Made by a program: the position numbers and the translations under genes
Shown here: in pieces, positions 19,688 through 28,716 of the stretch
Layout of the letters: every line of letters starts with the position of its first letter
How positions within the stretch are numbered: position 1 is the stretch's first letter
Notes under the pieces: model-generated
Told to the model about the DNA's origin: nothing
The model's database searches: none
The model's input: the letters and a program-made list of their open reading frames with translations, nothing else
Assembly: GCA_947447615.1 (NCBI GenBank)
Contig: CANFJQ010000006.1
Coordinates: forward strand, 1 to 44,541
From: Comamonadaceae bacterium
GTDB lineage: Bacteria > Pseudomonadota > Gammaproteobacteria > Burkholderiales > Burkholderiaceae_C
DNA length: 44,541 nucleotides
Direction of reading: 5' to 3'

Positions 19688-21151
19688 ATGGCTGATTTAC
19701 ACGACATGACAGTTGCCCAATTGGCGGCAGGTCTTCAAAAGAAAGATTTCAGCGCGGTCGAAGTGGCCACGCGTTTTCTGGCGCGCATGGGCGGCAATCC
19801 GCATAACGCGTTTTTGGATATTAATAGCGAAGTGACGCTGGCGCAGGCCCAAGCCTCGGACGACAAAATCGCCGCAGGCACCTCAGGCCCCTTGGAAGGC
19901 GTGCCGATTGCGCACAAAGACATCTTTGTGACCAAAGATTTCGCCACCACGGCGGGATCGAAGATATTGAAAGACTACCGCTCGCCGTTTGACGCCACGG
20001 TGGTTTCAAAGTTGCGCGGAGCCGGCATGGTGACTTTGGGCAAACTCAATTGCGATGAATTCGCCATGGGCTCGGCCAATGAAAACTCGGCCTATGGTGC
20101 GGTGACCAACCCGTGGGACACCACTCGCATTCCCGGCGGCTCGTCCGGCGGCAGCGCAGCGGCCGTGGCCGCACGTTTGGCGCCTGCGGCCACCGGTACC
20201 GATACCGGCGGCTCCATTCGCCAACCGGCGGCGTTTTGCGGCATCACCGGCATCAAACCCACGTATGGGCGCGCCTCGCGCTACGGCATGGTGGCGTTCG
20301 CTTCCAGCTTAGACCAGGCCGGGCCAATGGCGCGCAGCGCTGAAGATTGCGCTTTGTTGTTGTCGGCCATGTGCGGACCGGATATGGATAGAGACTCCAC
20401 TTCCTTGAATGTAGCGAACGAAGATTTTTCGGGTGCATTAACGCAGCCGCTTCAAGGCTTGCGTGTAGGCATACCCAGTGAATTTTTCGCTGAAGGCTTA
20501 GCGAACGATGTGCGCAGCGCCATTGACGCGGCGTTAAAACAATTGCAATCCCAAGGTGCCACGCTGGTGCCTATCGCTCTGCCGCGTACCGAGTTATCTA
20601 TTCCGGTGTACTACATCATCGCGCCGGCAGAGGCATCAAGCAACCTCAGCCGTTTTGATGGCGTGAAATTTGGCCACCGGGCCAACAACTTTTCAGACCT
20701 GGCCGACATGTATGAAAAAACCCGCAGCGAAGCTTTTGGAGACGAAGTTAAACGCCGCGTCATGATAGGCAGTTATGTCTTGTCGCACGGTTATTACGAC
20801 GCCTACTATTTACAAGCGCAAAAAATTCGCCGGATGATTGCAGACGATTTTCAGCAAGCCTTTAACCAATGCGACGTAATTGCCGGTCCAGTCGCACCGA
20901 CCACCGCATGGAAGCTGGGCGATAAATCAGACGATCCGCTAGCAAACTATTTGGCTGACATCTTCACGCTGCCCGCATCGCTCGCGGGCTTGCCGGGCAT
21001 GAGCCTGCCGGTCGGGTTTGGTGCAAGCGGTATGCCAGTGGGCATGCAACTCATCGGCAATTATTTGCAGGAAGCCAAATTGCTGAACGTGGCGCACCAA
21101 TACCAATTGCATACAGACCATCACACACAAGCCCCTGGAGGTGCCGCATGA
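19688..21151 (+). CDS. gatA: Asp/Glu-tRNA amidotransferase subunit A
   Basis: GatA is the glutaminase subunit that releases ammonia for GatB. It has 487 residues of the amidase-signature family. The catalytic triad is visible as Lys in IAHKDIF (near residue 78), cis-Ser in [14 protein letters not shown] and the nucleophile Ser in [11 protein letters not shown] (near 153). The C-terminal half is collinear with the family ([13 protein letters not shown] and [14 protein letters not shown]). The gene overlaps gatB by 4 bp (ATGA). Confidence 0.98.
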   Translation: MADLHDMTVAQLAAGLQKKDFSAVEVATRFLARMGGNPHNAFLDINSEVTLAQAQASDDKIAAGTSGPLEGVPIAHKDIFVTKDFATTAGSKILKDYRSPFDATVVSKLRGAGMVTLGKLNCDEFAMGSANENSAYGAVTNPWDTTRIPGGSSGGSAAAVAARLAPAATGTDTGGSIRQPAAFCGITGIKPTYGRASRYGMVAFASSLDQAGPMARSAEDCALLLSAMCGPDMDRDSTSLNVANEDFSGALTQPLQGLRVGIPSEFFAEGLANDVRSAIDAALKQLQSQGATLVPIALPRTELSIPVYYIIAPAEASSNLSRFDGVKFGHRANNFSDLADMYEKTRSEAFGDEVKRRVMIGSYVLSHGYYDAYYLQAQKIRRMIADDFQQAFNQCDVIAGPVAPTTAWKLGDKSDDPLANYLADIFTLPASLAGLPGMSLPVGFGASGMPVGMQLIGNYLQEAKLLNVAHQYQLHTDHHTQAPGGAA

Positions 21152-22620
21152 GCGCCCCTAAATTAGTCCATGGCTACGAAGTCGTTATCGGCTTTGAAAC
21201 CCACGCGCAGCTGTCCACGCGAAGCAAAATATTCAGCCGCGCATCCACTGCGTTTGGTGCCGAAGCGAATACGCAAGCCTGCGCGGTGGACTTGGCCTTG
21301 CCCGGCACGCTGCCGGTGATGAACAAGGGCGCGGTCGAACGCGCCATTGAACTCGGGCTGGCTCTGGGTTCGCACATCGCCGAGCGCAGCGTGTTTGCGC
21401 GTAAAAATTATTTTTACCCCGACCTGCCCAAGGGCTACCAGATCAGCCAGTTTGAAATACCAGTGGTGCAAGGCGGCGCGGTGTCGTTCTTTTTGGGGGA
21501 CGAGAAAAAAACCGTGCGCTTGGTGCGCGCGCATTTGGAAGAGGATGCGGGTAAGTCTTTGCATGAAGACTTCATCGGTCAATCGGGCATCGACCTGAAC
21601 CGCGCCGGTACGCCGCTCTTAGAAATCGTCACCGAACCCGATATGCGTTCTAGCGAAGAAGCCGTGGCCTACGCCAAAGAGTTGCACAAGATCGTGACTT
21701 GGATTGGCATTTGCGACGGCAATATGCAAGAGGGCAGTTTCCGCTGCGACGCGAACGTGTCGGTGCGCAAACCCGGCGCGGCGCTGGGCACACGGCGTGA
21801 AATCAAAAACCTGAACAGCTTCAAGTTCATGCAACAAGCCATCGACTACGAGGTGCGTTGGCAGATCGAGCAGATCGAAGACGGCTACGCGATACAACAA
21901 GCCACGGTGTTGTTTAACCCGGACACCGGCGAAACGCGGGCCATGCGCACCAAAGAAGACGCTGCCGATTACCGCTACTTCCCCGACCCGGATTTGCCCC
22001 CGCTGGTGATTTCGCGCGAATGGGTGGAGCGCGTACGCAGTGAAATGGCCGAGCTGCCGCGCGTCATGGCCGAGCGCTTTGTAGCGCAATACGGCTTGCC
22101 CGAATACGACGCCACGACGCTGACGCAAAGCAAAGCCATGGCGGCTTATTTTGAAGAGACGGCCAAAGCTTGCGGGCAAGCGAAGTTGGCAAGTAACTGG
22201 ATCATGGGTGAGTTGTCGCGGCGTATGAATGCAGATGACCTCGGTATCGAGCATCTGCCCGTAAAGTCAGCCCAGCTCGGTGCCTTAATCGCGCGTATTG
22301 CCGACGACACCATTAGCAACAACGCAGCCAAGCAAGTATTTGATGCCTTATGGAGTGAAGGCGATGATGCAAAGGGCGCCGCTGACGCAGCGCGTGTGGA
22401 CGCCATCATCGAAGCCAAAGGCCTGAAACAAATGAACGACACCGGTGCCTTGGAAGCCATCATCGACGAGGTGCTGGCCGCCAACCCGAAAAACGTCGAA
22501 GAGTTCAAAGCCGGTAACACCAAGGCGCTGAACGGTTTGGTCGGCCCGATCATGAAAGCCAGCAAAGGTAAGGCCAATCCGTCGCAGGTCAATGCGCTGC
22601 TGCTCAAGAAATTAGGCTGA
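21148..22620 (+). CDS. gatB: Asp/Glu-tRNA amidotransferase subunit B
   Basis: GatB is the kinase and amidotransferase subunit that activates the tRNA-bound Glu or Asp with ATP and transfers ammonia. It has 490 residues, with [21 protein letters not shown] at the start, [25 protein letters not shown], and the metal-binding and helical domains. The C-terminal YqeY-like tail domain (residues about 415-490) ends [14 protein letters not shown]. Its start overlaps the gatA stop. Confidence 0.98.
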   Translation: MSAPKLVHGYEVVIGFETHAQLSTRSKIFSRASTAFGAEANTQACAVDLALPGTLPVMNKGAVERAIELGLALGSHIAERSVFARKNYFYPDLPKGYQISQFEIPVVQGGAVSFFLGDEKKTVRLVRAHLEEDAGKSLHEDFIGQSGIDLNRAGTPLLEIVTEPDMRSSEEAVAYAKELHKIVTWIGICDGNMQEGSFRCDANVSVRKPGAALGTRREIKNLNSFKFMQQAIDYEVRWQIEQIEDGYAIQQATVLFNPDTGETRAMRTKEDAADYRYFPDPDLPPLVISREWVERVRSEMAELPRVMAERFVAQYGLPEYDATTLTQSKAMAAYFEETAKACGQAKLASNWIMGELSRRMNADDLGIEHLPVKSAQLGALIARIADDTISNNAAKQVFDALWSEGDDAKGAADAARVDAIIEAKGLKQMNDTGALEAIIDEVLAANPKNVEEFKAGNTKALNGLVGPIMKASKGKANPSQVNALLLKKLG

Positions 22621-22634
22621 GATATCTTTGGTCA

Positions 22635-22670
22635 CCGGCTACCTTATAGGCACCGGGAGTGGGTGGCCGG
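22635..22670 (+). terminator. Possible terminator after gatB
   Basis: A 9-bp stem CCGGCTACC/GGTGGCCGG (one G.U pair) with an 18-nt loop begins 15 bases after the gatB stop. No T tract follows directly, so intrinsic termination is uncertain. It is the only hairpin between gatB and the convergent vapC. Confidence 0.3.
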
Positions 22671-22722
22671 CTAACTACAGGGTGGAGTTTTCGGCCATTA
22701 ACTCCATTTGTTTTACCGATAT

Positions 22723-23127
22723 TCACACTCTAACCCAATCCTCCACCGCCAAACCACCAACTTGCGCAAACGCTCTGTCATTGCTCACCAGCGTGGCTTT
22801 CAAATGCAATGCATGCGCTGCAATTTGCAGATCCAGTGCGGCTAGCGGCCTACCATTTTTTTGAAGCTCTGCGCGAAGCGTGCCGTAGGTTTGCGCCACT
22901 GCGTCATCCCAGGGCATTACTTCCACGCGGCGCAAAAACTCGTTGACGGCTTCTCTTAAAGCCATGGCCTGGGGGCGCTTTGCCAGGCCAAAGGCCAACT
23001 CGCCCGCCGTGATGGCGGATATGCATACGCTGTGCATAGGCACGTCCAATAAGCGCGCAATAGCTTGGGGTTGGCGCTTGATGATGTGGCTCACCGTGTT
23101 GGTGTCCAGCATGTAGAGGCTAGCCAT
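22723..23127 (-). CDS. vapC: VapC-type PIN-domain toxin ribonuclease
   Basis: A 134-residue PIN-domain endoribonuclease and toxin of a type II toxin-antitoxin pair. The acidic residues expected of the metal site are present: Asp in YMLDTNTVS (about 8), Glu in TAGELAFGL (about 43), Asp in ALDLQIAAHA and Asp in VSNDRAFAQV. VapC proteins commonly cleave initiator tRNA or 23S rRNA; the target here is unknown. It lies 8 bp after vapB and converges on gatB. Confidence 0.93.
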   Translation of the reverse strand: MASLYMLDTNTVSHIIKRQPQAIARLLDVPMHSVCISAITAGELAFGLAKRPQAMALREAVNEFLRRVEVMPWDDAVAQTYGTLRAELQKNGRPLAALDLQIAAHALHLKATLVSNDRAFAQVGGLAVEDWVRV

Positions 23128-23135
23128 GGTGATGG

Positions 23136-23420
23136 TTAGTGCCCAACCGACTTGGAAATCCCATCCAAAGGGTCGCGGTCAGGCGATGGCATGTGCCCTG
23201 CGGCCAGTCGCTCTGCGGGGTTTAAAAAATCATCGGCATCCGCGATGGCTTGCGCGGCCACCAAAAATCCATCCCAGTCATGCGGTCGCCTGGAAAGGAT
23301 GACGTCACCGGTGAGCGGGTCTTTGCGGATAAAGACCTCGGTCGTATCAAATCGAAACGCGGCGGGCAGGCGCACGGCCTGGCTGCGCCCGTTGGCAAAT
23401 AGTTTGGCGGCTTGGGACAC
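23136..23420 (-). CDS. vapB: VapB-type antitoxin
   Basis: The DNA-binding antitoxin that neutralises VapC. The start is the GTG at 23420, preceded by GGGAGGT at 5-6 nt, giving 94 residues. The longer ORF-track start is not supported. The N-terminus SQAAKLFANGRSQAVRLPAAFRF is a classic AbrB/SpoVT-like swapped hairpin; VFIRKDPLTGDVILSRRP completes the fold. The C-terminal part would wrap VapC. It is cotranscribed with vapC. Confidence 0.92.
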   Translation of the reverse strand: MSQAAKLFANGRSQAVRLPAAFRFDTTEVFIRKDPLTGDVILSRRPHDWDGFLVAAQAIADADDFLNPAERLAAGHMPSPDRDPLDGISKSVGH

Positions 23421-23442
23421 GGCAGACCTCCCGGGCAGACGA

Positions 23443-23461
23443 TGGTAGATACCAAAGTATA
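23443..23461 (-). promoter_or_regulatory. vapBC promoter -10 and candidate operator
   Basis: On the minus strand TATACT (23461-23456) is a good -10 box. A near-palindrome TGGTA-GA-TACCA (plus-strand reading, 23443-23454) covers the predicted start point, about 30 bp before the GTG. A VapBC complex normally represses its promoter through such a repeat. No convincing -35 is visible. Confidence 0.45.
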
Positions 23462-23531
23462 TGCCAAGCTGCGCTGCAATTGCTGAGCGGTCAAATAGGC
23501 AGCGCCTTTTCCAAGGGCTTGCGCCCAAGAG

Positions 23532-24539
23532 CTACGGGGCAATCTCTTCCGTATCCACCTCGCTGCGCGCTTGCACCGGGTAGCGATTACCCTGCACCGT
23601 CTGGCTGTTGATCAAGGCTTCGCAAGCGGCCAGGGTTTCGGGTGTTAACACCTTCTCTACCGCAGCTGCGTTCTCTAGTGCATGTTCCACGCTGGTGGTC
23701 CCAGGGATGGGCAATATATGGGGCGCCTTGTGCAGCAGCCAGGCGATAGCCAATTGCGCCGGGGTGCATCCAGCCTCTTGCGCTACCTTTGTAAACGGCG
23801 CCAGCAACTTGCAATTGGTGGCATAGGTTTCGGGCGCAAAACGCGGCATGTTTTTGCGAAAGTCGGTGACGTCAAACGTCGCGATGTCCGGCGGCGCACT
23901 GGTCAGAAAACCACGCCCTACCGGACTGAAGGCTACCAAGGCCACGCCCAGCTCGGCGCAGGCTTGCAGCACCGCGATCTCGGGGTTGCGCGTCCACAGC
24001 GAATATTCTGATTGCACTGCGCTGATAGGAAACTCGGCATGCGCTTTGCGCAGCGTCACGGCAGATACCTCGGACAAGCCCACGGCGCGTATTTTTCCGG
24101 CTTTCACCAGATCACCCAGCGCGCCCACGCTTTCCTCAATAGGCACCGACTTATCCCAGCGGTGTAGGTAATACAGGTCTATCACATCGGTGTTCAGGCG
24201 CTTGAGCGAGTCTTCGCAGTTTTGGCGCAGCGTGGCCGGGCGGCCATCGATGGCGCGCATTTTTTTGCCATCCGGCCCGGTGACGGCATGGATACCGCAT
24301 TTGCTGGCCAGCGTAAAGCGCTTGCGATGCCGCATCAGGTACTTGCCCAGCAACAACTCGGACTGGCCGAAGCCATACAAAGTGGCGGTATCAAAGTGGG
24401 TGATGCCCGCATCTAGCGAGGCCAGCAGCACGCGCTCGGTCTGCGCTTCGGACACCGGCGAGCCATAGGCGTGGCAAAAATTCATACAGCCCAGGCCAAT
24501 GGCGCTGACGGTGAAAGGGCCTAGTGCGCGTTGTTGCAT
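23532..24539 (-). CDS. Aldo/keto reductase
   Basis: An NADPH-dependent carbonyl reductase of the (alpha/beta)8 AKR superfamily, 335 residues from the ATG at 24539. The catalytic tetrad is complete: Asp50 and Tyr55 (FDTATLYG), Lys80 (ASKCG) and His126 (YYLHRWD). The cofactor-binding end has IPGTTSVEHALENAAAV. It resembles the YajO/Tas-like group used on diverse aldehydes, so the substrate cannot be named. It ends about 110 bp upstream of vapB in the same direction and starts 56 bp after the pyrE stop. Confidence 0.92.
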   Translation of the reverse strand: MQQRALGPFTVSAIGLGCMNFCHAYGSPVSEAQTERVLLASLDAGITHFDTATLYGFGQSELLLGKYLMRHRKRFTLASKCGIHAVTGPDGKKMRAIDGRPATLRQNCEDSLKRLNTDVIDLYYLHRWDKSVPIEESVGALGDLVKAGKIRAVGLSEVSAVTLRKAHAEFPISAVQSEYSLWTRNPEIAVLQACAELGVALVAFSPVGRGFLTSAPPDIATFDVTDFRKNMPRFAPETYATNCKLLAPFTKVAQEAGCTPAQLAIAWLLHKAPHILPIPGTTSVEHALENAAAVEKVLTPETLAACEALINSQTVQGNRYPVQARSEVDTEEIAP

Positions 24540-24595
24540 GATGAAAGACTCCGGTGTAAATAGTGACCGACTAGGCGCTTTAAGTCCACAAACCT

Positions 24596-25318
24596 TCAAG
24601 CCACGCCATAGCGCGCGCGATACGCCTGCACGCGCTGGCGGTGTTCGCCCATGGCGTCGCCGCTTTGGGTTTGCAAGTAGGCCAGCAAATCATCCAAATT
24701 GGCAATCGCACACACTTGCAGGCCCAGGTTCTGGCGCACATATTGCAACGCGCTGTAGGGTACATCCTGGGTGCTGCCATCGGCCTGCTTTTCGGTAGCC
24801 ATTTCCTGGCGGTCCAGGGCAATTGCCACCGCATGCGGCGTGGCACCGGCGGCTTGGATGAGGGCAATCGATTCGCGCGCCGCAGTGCCTGCGCTCATCA
24901 CGTCATCAACGATCAGCACCCGGCCTTGCAAGGGCGCGCCTACCAGCGTGCCGCCTTCACCATGGTCTTTGGCTTCTTTGCGGTTGTAGGCAAAGGGCAC
25001 ATTGCGGCCAAGCCGCGCCAGCTCGACGGCCACCGCCGCACCCAGCGGAATGCCTTTATAGGCCGGGCCGAACAACATATCAAACTGTACGCCGCTAGCT
25101 AGCAAAGCCTGGGCATAAAACTGCGCCAGCCGGCCCAGCTTGGCGCCGTCATCAAACAAACCGGCATTGAAAAAATAAGGGCTTAGGCGCCCGGCCTTGG
25201 TTTTGAATTCGCCGAAATGCAATACGCCCGATGCGATGGCAAATTGCACAAATTCCTGCGCCAATGCGCTGTTTTGGCTGGGCGGGGGGGTGGCGGCGCT
25301 GGCGCTGGTAGTGGTCAT
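24596..25318 (-). CDS. pyrE: Orotate phosphoribosyltransferase
   Basis: PyrE joins orotate and PRPP to make OMP in de novo pyrimidine synthesis. From the ATG at 25318 it has 240 residues. The first 17 are an extra Ala/Thr/Pro-rich stretch before the family start (SALAQEFVQFAIASG), so a slightly later start is possible. The PRPP loop VLIVDDVMSAGTA (134-146) and the YKGIPL and YNRKEAKDHGEGG segments are intact. It is divergent from choX. Confidence 0.95.
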   Translation of the reverse strand: MTTTSASAATPPPSQNSALAQEFVQFAIASGVLHFGEFKTKAGRLSPYFFNAGLFDDGAKLGRLAQFYAQALLASGVQFDMLFGPAYKGIPLGAAVAVELARLGRNVPFAYNRKEAKDHGEGGTLVGAPLQGRVLIVDDVMSAGTAARESIALIQAAGATPHAVAIALDRQEMATEKQADGSTQDVPYSALQYVRQNLGLQVCAIANLDDLLAYLQTQSGDAMGEHRQRVQAYRARYGVA

Positions 25319-25503
25319 GCGGTGTCTTGAAAGAAGGCTTGGCCCATTGTATGGAGCGGCGGCCATTGGCACGGCGGCGGCAAATTTGCACGCTGTCGGT
25401 TTTTCGGTGCGCAGTCGGTGTACCATGAAATTTCTTGCTTGCGCTTGCCTGCGTCACTTTGGCATGCGGGCATGGACTACAACCATTTTCCAAGGAGACT
25501 CGC

Positions 25504-26460
25504 GTGTCACACACTTCCTCGTTTACCCGCCCCTTCAACCTGGCCGCTGCTGCGCTGGCCGTTTCTTTTTCGCTGTTAGGCCAGGCCCAAGCCGCTGAAC
25601 CCGCTTCCTGCCAAGCAGTGCGCTTTGCCGATGTGGGCTGGACCGACATCACGGCCACCACCGCTGTGATGTCCGAAATTCTCAAGGGCATCGGCTACAA
25701 GCCTTCCGCGCAAGTGCTGTCGGTGCCGGTGACCTATAGCAGCCTCAAAGCCAAAAAGATTGATGTGTTCTTGGGCAACTGGATGCCGTCCATGGAAGGC
25801 GACATCAAGCCCTACGCAGCAGACGGCTCGGTGGAAACCATTGGTGCCAACTTGGAAGGGGCGAAGTACACGCTGGCAGTTCCTGACTATGTGGCCGAAG
25901 CCGGTGTCAAAACCTTTGCCGACCTGGCTAAAAACGCCGACAAGTTCAGCAAAAAGATTTATGGCATTGAGCCGGGCAACGACGGCAACCGCCTGATTTT
26001 GGACATGATCAAGAAAAACGCCTTCGGCTTGGGTGGCTTCAAGATTGTCGAGTCCAGCGAGGCGGGCATGGTCTCGCAAGTGGTGCGCGCCGTGCCCAAG
26101 AAAGAATGGATTGTGTTTTTGGGCTGGGCGCCCCACCCCATGAACACCAAGATCAAGATGACCTACCTGGCCGGTGGTGACGATTTCTTCGGCCCCAACT
26201 TTGGTGGCGCTACGGTGTATACCAACACGCGCAAAGGCTATTCCACCGAATGCGCCAATGTGGGCAAGCTACTGAAAAACACCAAGTTCAGCCTGGAGGC
26301 AGAAAACGAAATCATGTCCTCCATCCTGGACAAAAAAATGAAGCCCGAAGCGGCGGCCCAAGCCTGGCTCAAGGGCAATGCCTCCACCTGGGGCAACTGG
26401 CTCGCTGGCGTCAAAACCTTTGACGGCAAGGACGTGACCCCGGCGATGATTAGCAAATAA
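25504..26460 (+). CDS. choX: Choline/betaine-type ABC transporter substrate-binding protein
   Basis: A periplasmic binding protein for a quaternary amine. The start is the GTG at 25504 with AAGGAGAC (25490-25497) upstream, giving 318 residues and a signal peptide ending GQAQAAEP. The ORF-track start lies before this ribosome binding site. The OpuAC-like fold shows VGWTDITATTAV, LGNWMPSMEGDIKPY and GWAPHPMN, with Trp and acidic residues placed as in ChoX, whose aromatic cage binds choline. It is the first gene of choXWV. Glycine betaine or a related amine remains possible as the ligand. Confidence 0.88.
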   Translation: MSHTSSFTRPFNLAAAALAVSFSLLGQAQAAEPASCQAVRFADVGWTDITATTAVMSEILKGIGYKPSAQVLSVPVTYSSLKAKKIDVFLGNWMPSMEGDIKPYAADGSVETIGANLEGAKYTLAVPDYVAEAGVKTFADLAKNADKFSKKIYGIEPGNDGNRLILDMIKKNAFGLGGFKIVESSEAGMVSQVVRAVPKKEWIVFLGWAPHPMNTKIKMTYLAGGDDFFGPNFGGATVYTNTRKGYSTECANVGKLLKNTKFSLEAENEIMSSILDKKMKPEAAAQAWLKGNASTWGNWLAGVKTFDGKDVTPAMISK

Positions 26461-26464
26461 GCCG

Positions 26465-27325
26465 ATGGCGGCAGGTCTGGAAGCCACGCTGGCCTGGCTC
26501 ACCGACAACAAGCTCCCGCTGGGCGAGACCATCGCAGCGGGGGTGGAGCGCATTACCCAAAGCGCCCCTTGGTTGTTTGACGCGGTTTCCGAAAACCTCA
26601 GCGCCCTGGTGCTGGGTTTTACCGGGGCGCTGTTGTGGGTACAGCCGCTCATCATGGTGGCCGTGCTGACGGCGCTGGCGTGGGCGCTGCAACGCTCGGT
26701 CAAGCTGGCGGTGTTTGTAGGCGCAGCGCTGCTGCTCATCATCAACATGGGCTACTGGACCGAGACCATGGAGACGCTGTCGCTGGTGTCCTTTGCCACG
26801 TTCACTTGCGTACTGATCGGCGTGCCTATCGGCATCGCGGCGGCGCACCGGCCCTGGCTGGAATCGGCCTTACGCCCGCTGTTGGACTTGATGCAGACCA
26901 TCCCCACCTTTGTGTACCTGATACCCACACTCATTCTTTTCGGTTTGGGCGTGGTGCCGGGGTTGATTTCTACCGTTATCTTTGCCTTGCCCGCGCCCAT
27001 ACGCCTAACCACGCTGGGCATTGCCTCGGTGCCGCGCCCGCTGATCGAGGCGGGCCAGGCCTTTGGCGCCACGCGCTGGCAGTTGCTGATCAAGGTGGAA
27101 ATTCCCTCGGCTCTGCCCAACATCATGGCCGGGATTACGCAATGCATCATGCTCAGCCTATCCATGGTGGTCATCGCCGCGCTGGTGGGCGCTGACGGGC
27201 TGGGCAAGCCGGTAGTGCGCGCGCTCAACTCCGTCAACATCGCCGATGGCTTTGAGGCCGGGCTGGCGATTGTGATCGTGGCCATTGTGCTCGACCGTTT
27301 GTGCAAAACCCGCAGCCATGGCTGA
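26465..27325 (+). CDS. choW: Choline/betaine-type ABC transporter permease
   Basis: The inner-membrane channel of the transporter, 286 residues, starting 4 bp after the choX stop. Six or seven hydrophobic segments are present. The cytoplasmic EAA loop reads EAGQAFGATRWQLLIKVEIPSALPNIMAGI, the coupling helix for ChoV. LLDLMQTIPTFVYLIPTL is typical of ProW/ChoW permeases. The 3' end overlaps choV by 8 bp. Confidence 0.92.
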   Translation: MAAGLEATLAWLTDNKLPLGETIAAGVERITQSAPWLFDAVSENLSALVLGFTGALLWVQPLIMVAVLTALAWALQRSVKLAVFVGAALLLIINMGYWTETMETLSLVSFATFTCVLIGVPIGIAAAHRPWLESALRPLLDLMQTIPTFVYLIPTLILFGLGVVPGLISTVIFALPAPIRLTTLGIASVPRPLIEAGQAFGATRWQLLIKVEIPSALPNIMAGITQCIMLSLSMVVIAALVGADGLGKPVVRALNSVNIADGFEAGLAIVIVAIVLDRLCKTRSHG

Positions 27326-28565
27326 AAGCCACAGCCCGCAAAGCAGCGCGCTACCGATGGCCGAGTTTCGGCATGTGGACGTAGTCTTTGGCAAGCACAG
27401 CGCGCAGGCCTTGGCTCTTCTCGACGCGGGCAAAACCCGGCAAGAAATTTTGGACGCCACCGGCGCGGTGCTGGGCGCGGCGGACTGCAATTTGCAAATC
27501 GCCGAGGGCGAGATTTCGGTGCTCATGGGCTTGTCCGGTTCGGGCAAATCCACGCTGCTGCGCTGCCTGAACGGTCTAAACCAAGCCAACCGGGGCGCAG
27601 TGCTGATACGCGACACGCACGCTGGGCAAAGCGGCTATGTAGACCTGACGCGCTGCGACGCTGCCACCTTGCGCCGCCTGCGCACCACGCGCGTGGCCAT
27701 GGTGTTCCAACAATTCGCGCTGCTGCCCTGGCGCACGGTAGCCGAAAACGTGGGCCTGGGCCTGGAGCTCAGCGGCATGCCCAAAGCACAGCGCGAAAAA
27801 ATAGTCGCCCAAAAGCTGGAGTTGGTGGGCCTGCAGCAATGGGCCAAAAAGTACGCGCACCAACTGTCGGGGGGCATGCAGCAGCGCGTCGGCCTGGCCC
27901 GTGCCTTTGCCACCGACGCCGATATTTTGCTGATGGACGAGCCTTTCTCGGCGCTGGACCCGCTGATCCGTGAGCACTTGCAGCAGGAGCTTTTGCAGCT
28001 GCAAAAGCAGTTGAAGAAAACCATTGTTTTCGTCAGCCACGACCTGGACGAGGCCATCAAATTGGGCAACCACATCACCATCATGGAAGGCGGGCGTATT
28101 GTGCAATCGGGCGAGCCCGAGCAAGTGGTGCTCAACCCGGCCAATACCTATGTGCGCGACTTTGTGGCGCATATGAACCCCATCAAAGTGCTGCGTGGCC
28201 GTTCGCTAATGACGCCGCTCGCAAAGCTCAAGCATGAAGGCCTGCGCGTACAACTGGACTGGACCGGCCACCACTGGCTGCAACTCGATGCCGCGGACCA
28301 GCCCGAGCGCGCCGACATCGAAGGCCGGCCCGGCCAACTGCTGGAATACCACCCAAAGCTAGACATCGTGCAAGCGGGCCTGGACGGGCGCAGCATCGCT
28401 ATTGCCCGCCCCGACATGTTGCTCGAAACCATCATCCACATCCGCCACGCCACGGGCCGCCCGGTAGTGCTGTGCGAAGCGGGCCGCTTTGTAGGCGTCG
28501 TAGGGGATGAAGAGATTTACCGGGGTATGTTGCAAAGCACACGCGCGCCCGTGGGCGCAGGCTGA
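27318..28565 (+). CDS. choV: Choline/betaine-type ABC transporter ATPase
   Basis: The ATP-hydrolysing subunit, 415 residues from the ATG at 27318, which overlaps the choW stop. Walker A GLSGSGKST (71-79), Q-loop QQF (131-133), signature LSGGMQQR (183-190) and Walker B ILLMDEPF (203-210) are intact. The HDLDEA switch follows. The N-terminal LDAGKTRQEILDATGAVLGA insertion before the ATPase core is typical of ChoV/ProV. The C-terminal 130 residues form a regulatory, degenerate CBS-like region. Confidence 0.93.
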   Translation: MAESHSPQSSALPMAEFRHVDVVFGKHSAQALALLDAGKTRQEILDATGAVLGAADCNLQIAEGEISVLMGLSGSGKSTLLRCLNGLNQANRGAVLIRDTHAGQSGYVDLTRCDAATLRRLRTTRVAMVFQQFALLPWRTVAENVGLGLELSGMPKAQREKIVAQKLELVGLQQWAKKYAHQLSGGMQQRVGLARAFATDADILLMDEPFSALDPLIREHLQQELLQLQKQLKKTIVFVSHDLDEAIKLGNHITIMEGGRIVQSGEPEQVVLNPANTYVRDFVAHMNPIKVLRGRSLMTPLAKLKHEGLRVQLDWTGHHWLQLDAADQPERADIEGRPGQLLEYHPKLDIVQAGLDGRSIAIARPDMLLETIIHIRHATGRPVVLCEAGRFVGVVGDEEIYRGMLQSTRAPVGAG

Positions 28566-28716
28566 ATCGGTCCACAGGGCACGCCCTAGGGTATTTGCGT
28601 ACTTGACAGCACCGCCTGCCTGCTTCACGCTGACGGCAGGTACAGGGCTTTTGTTGCATGCAGCGGGGGCCCTGCCTGCGGTACGCACCATTACAAACCA
28701 TCCGAGGAGCTTTCCC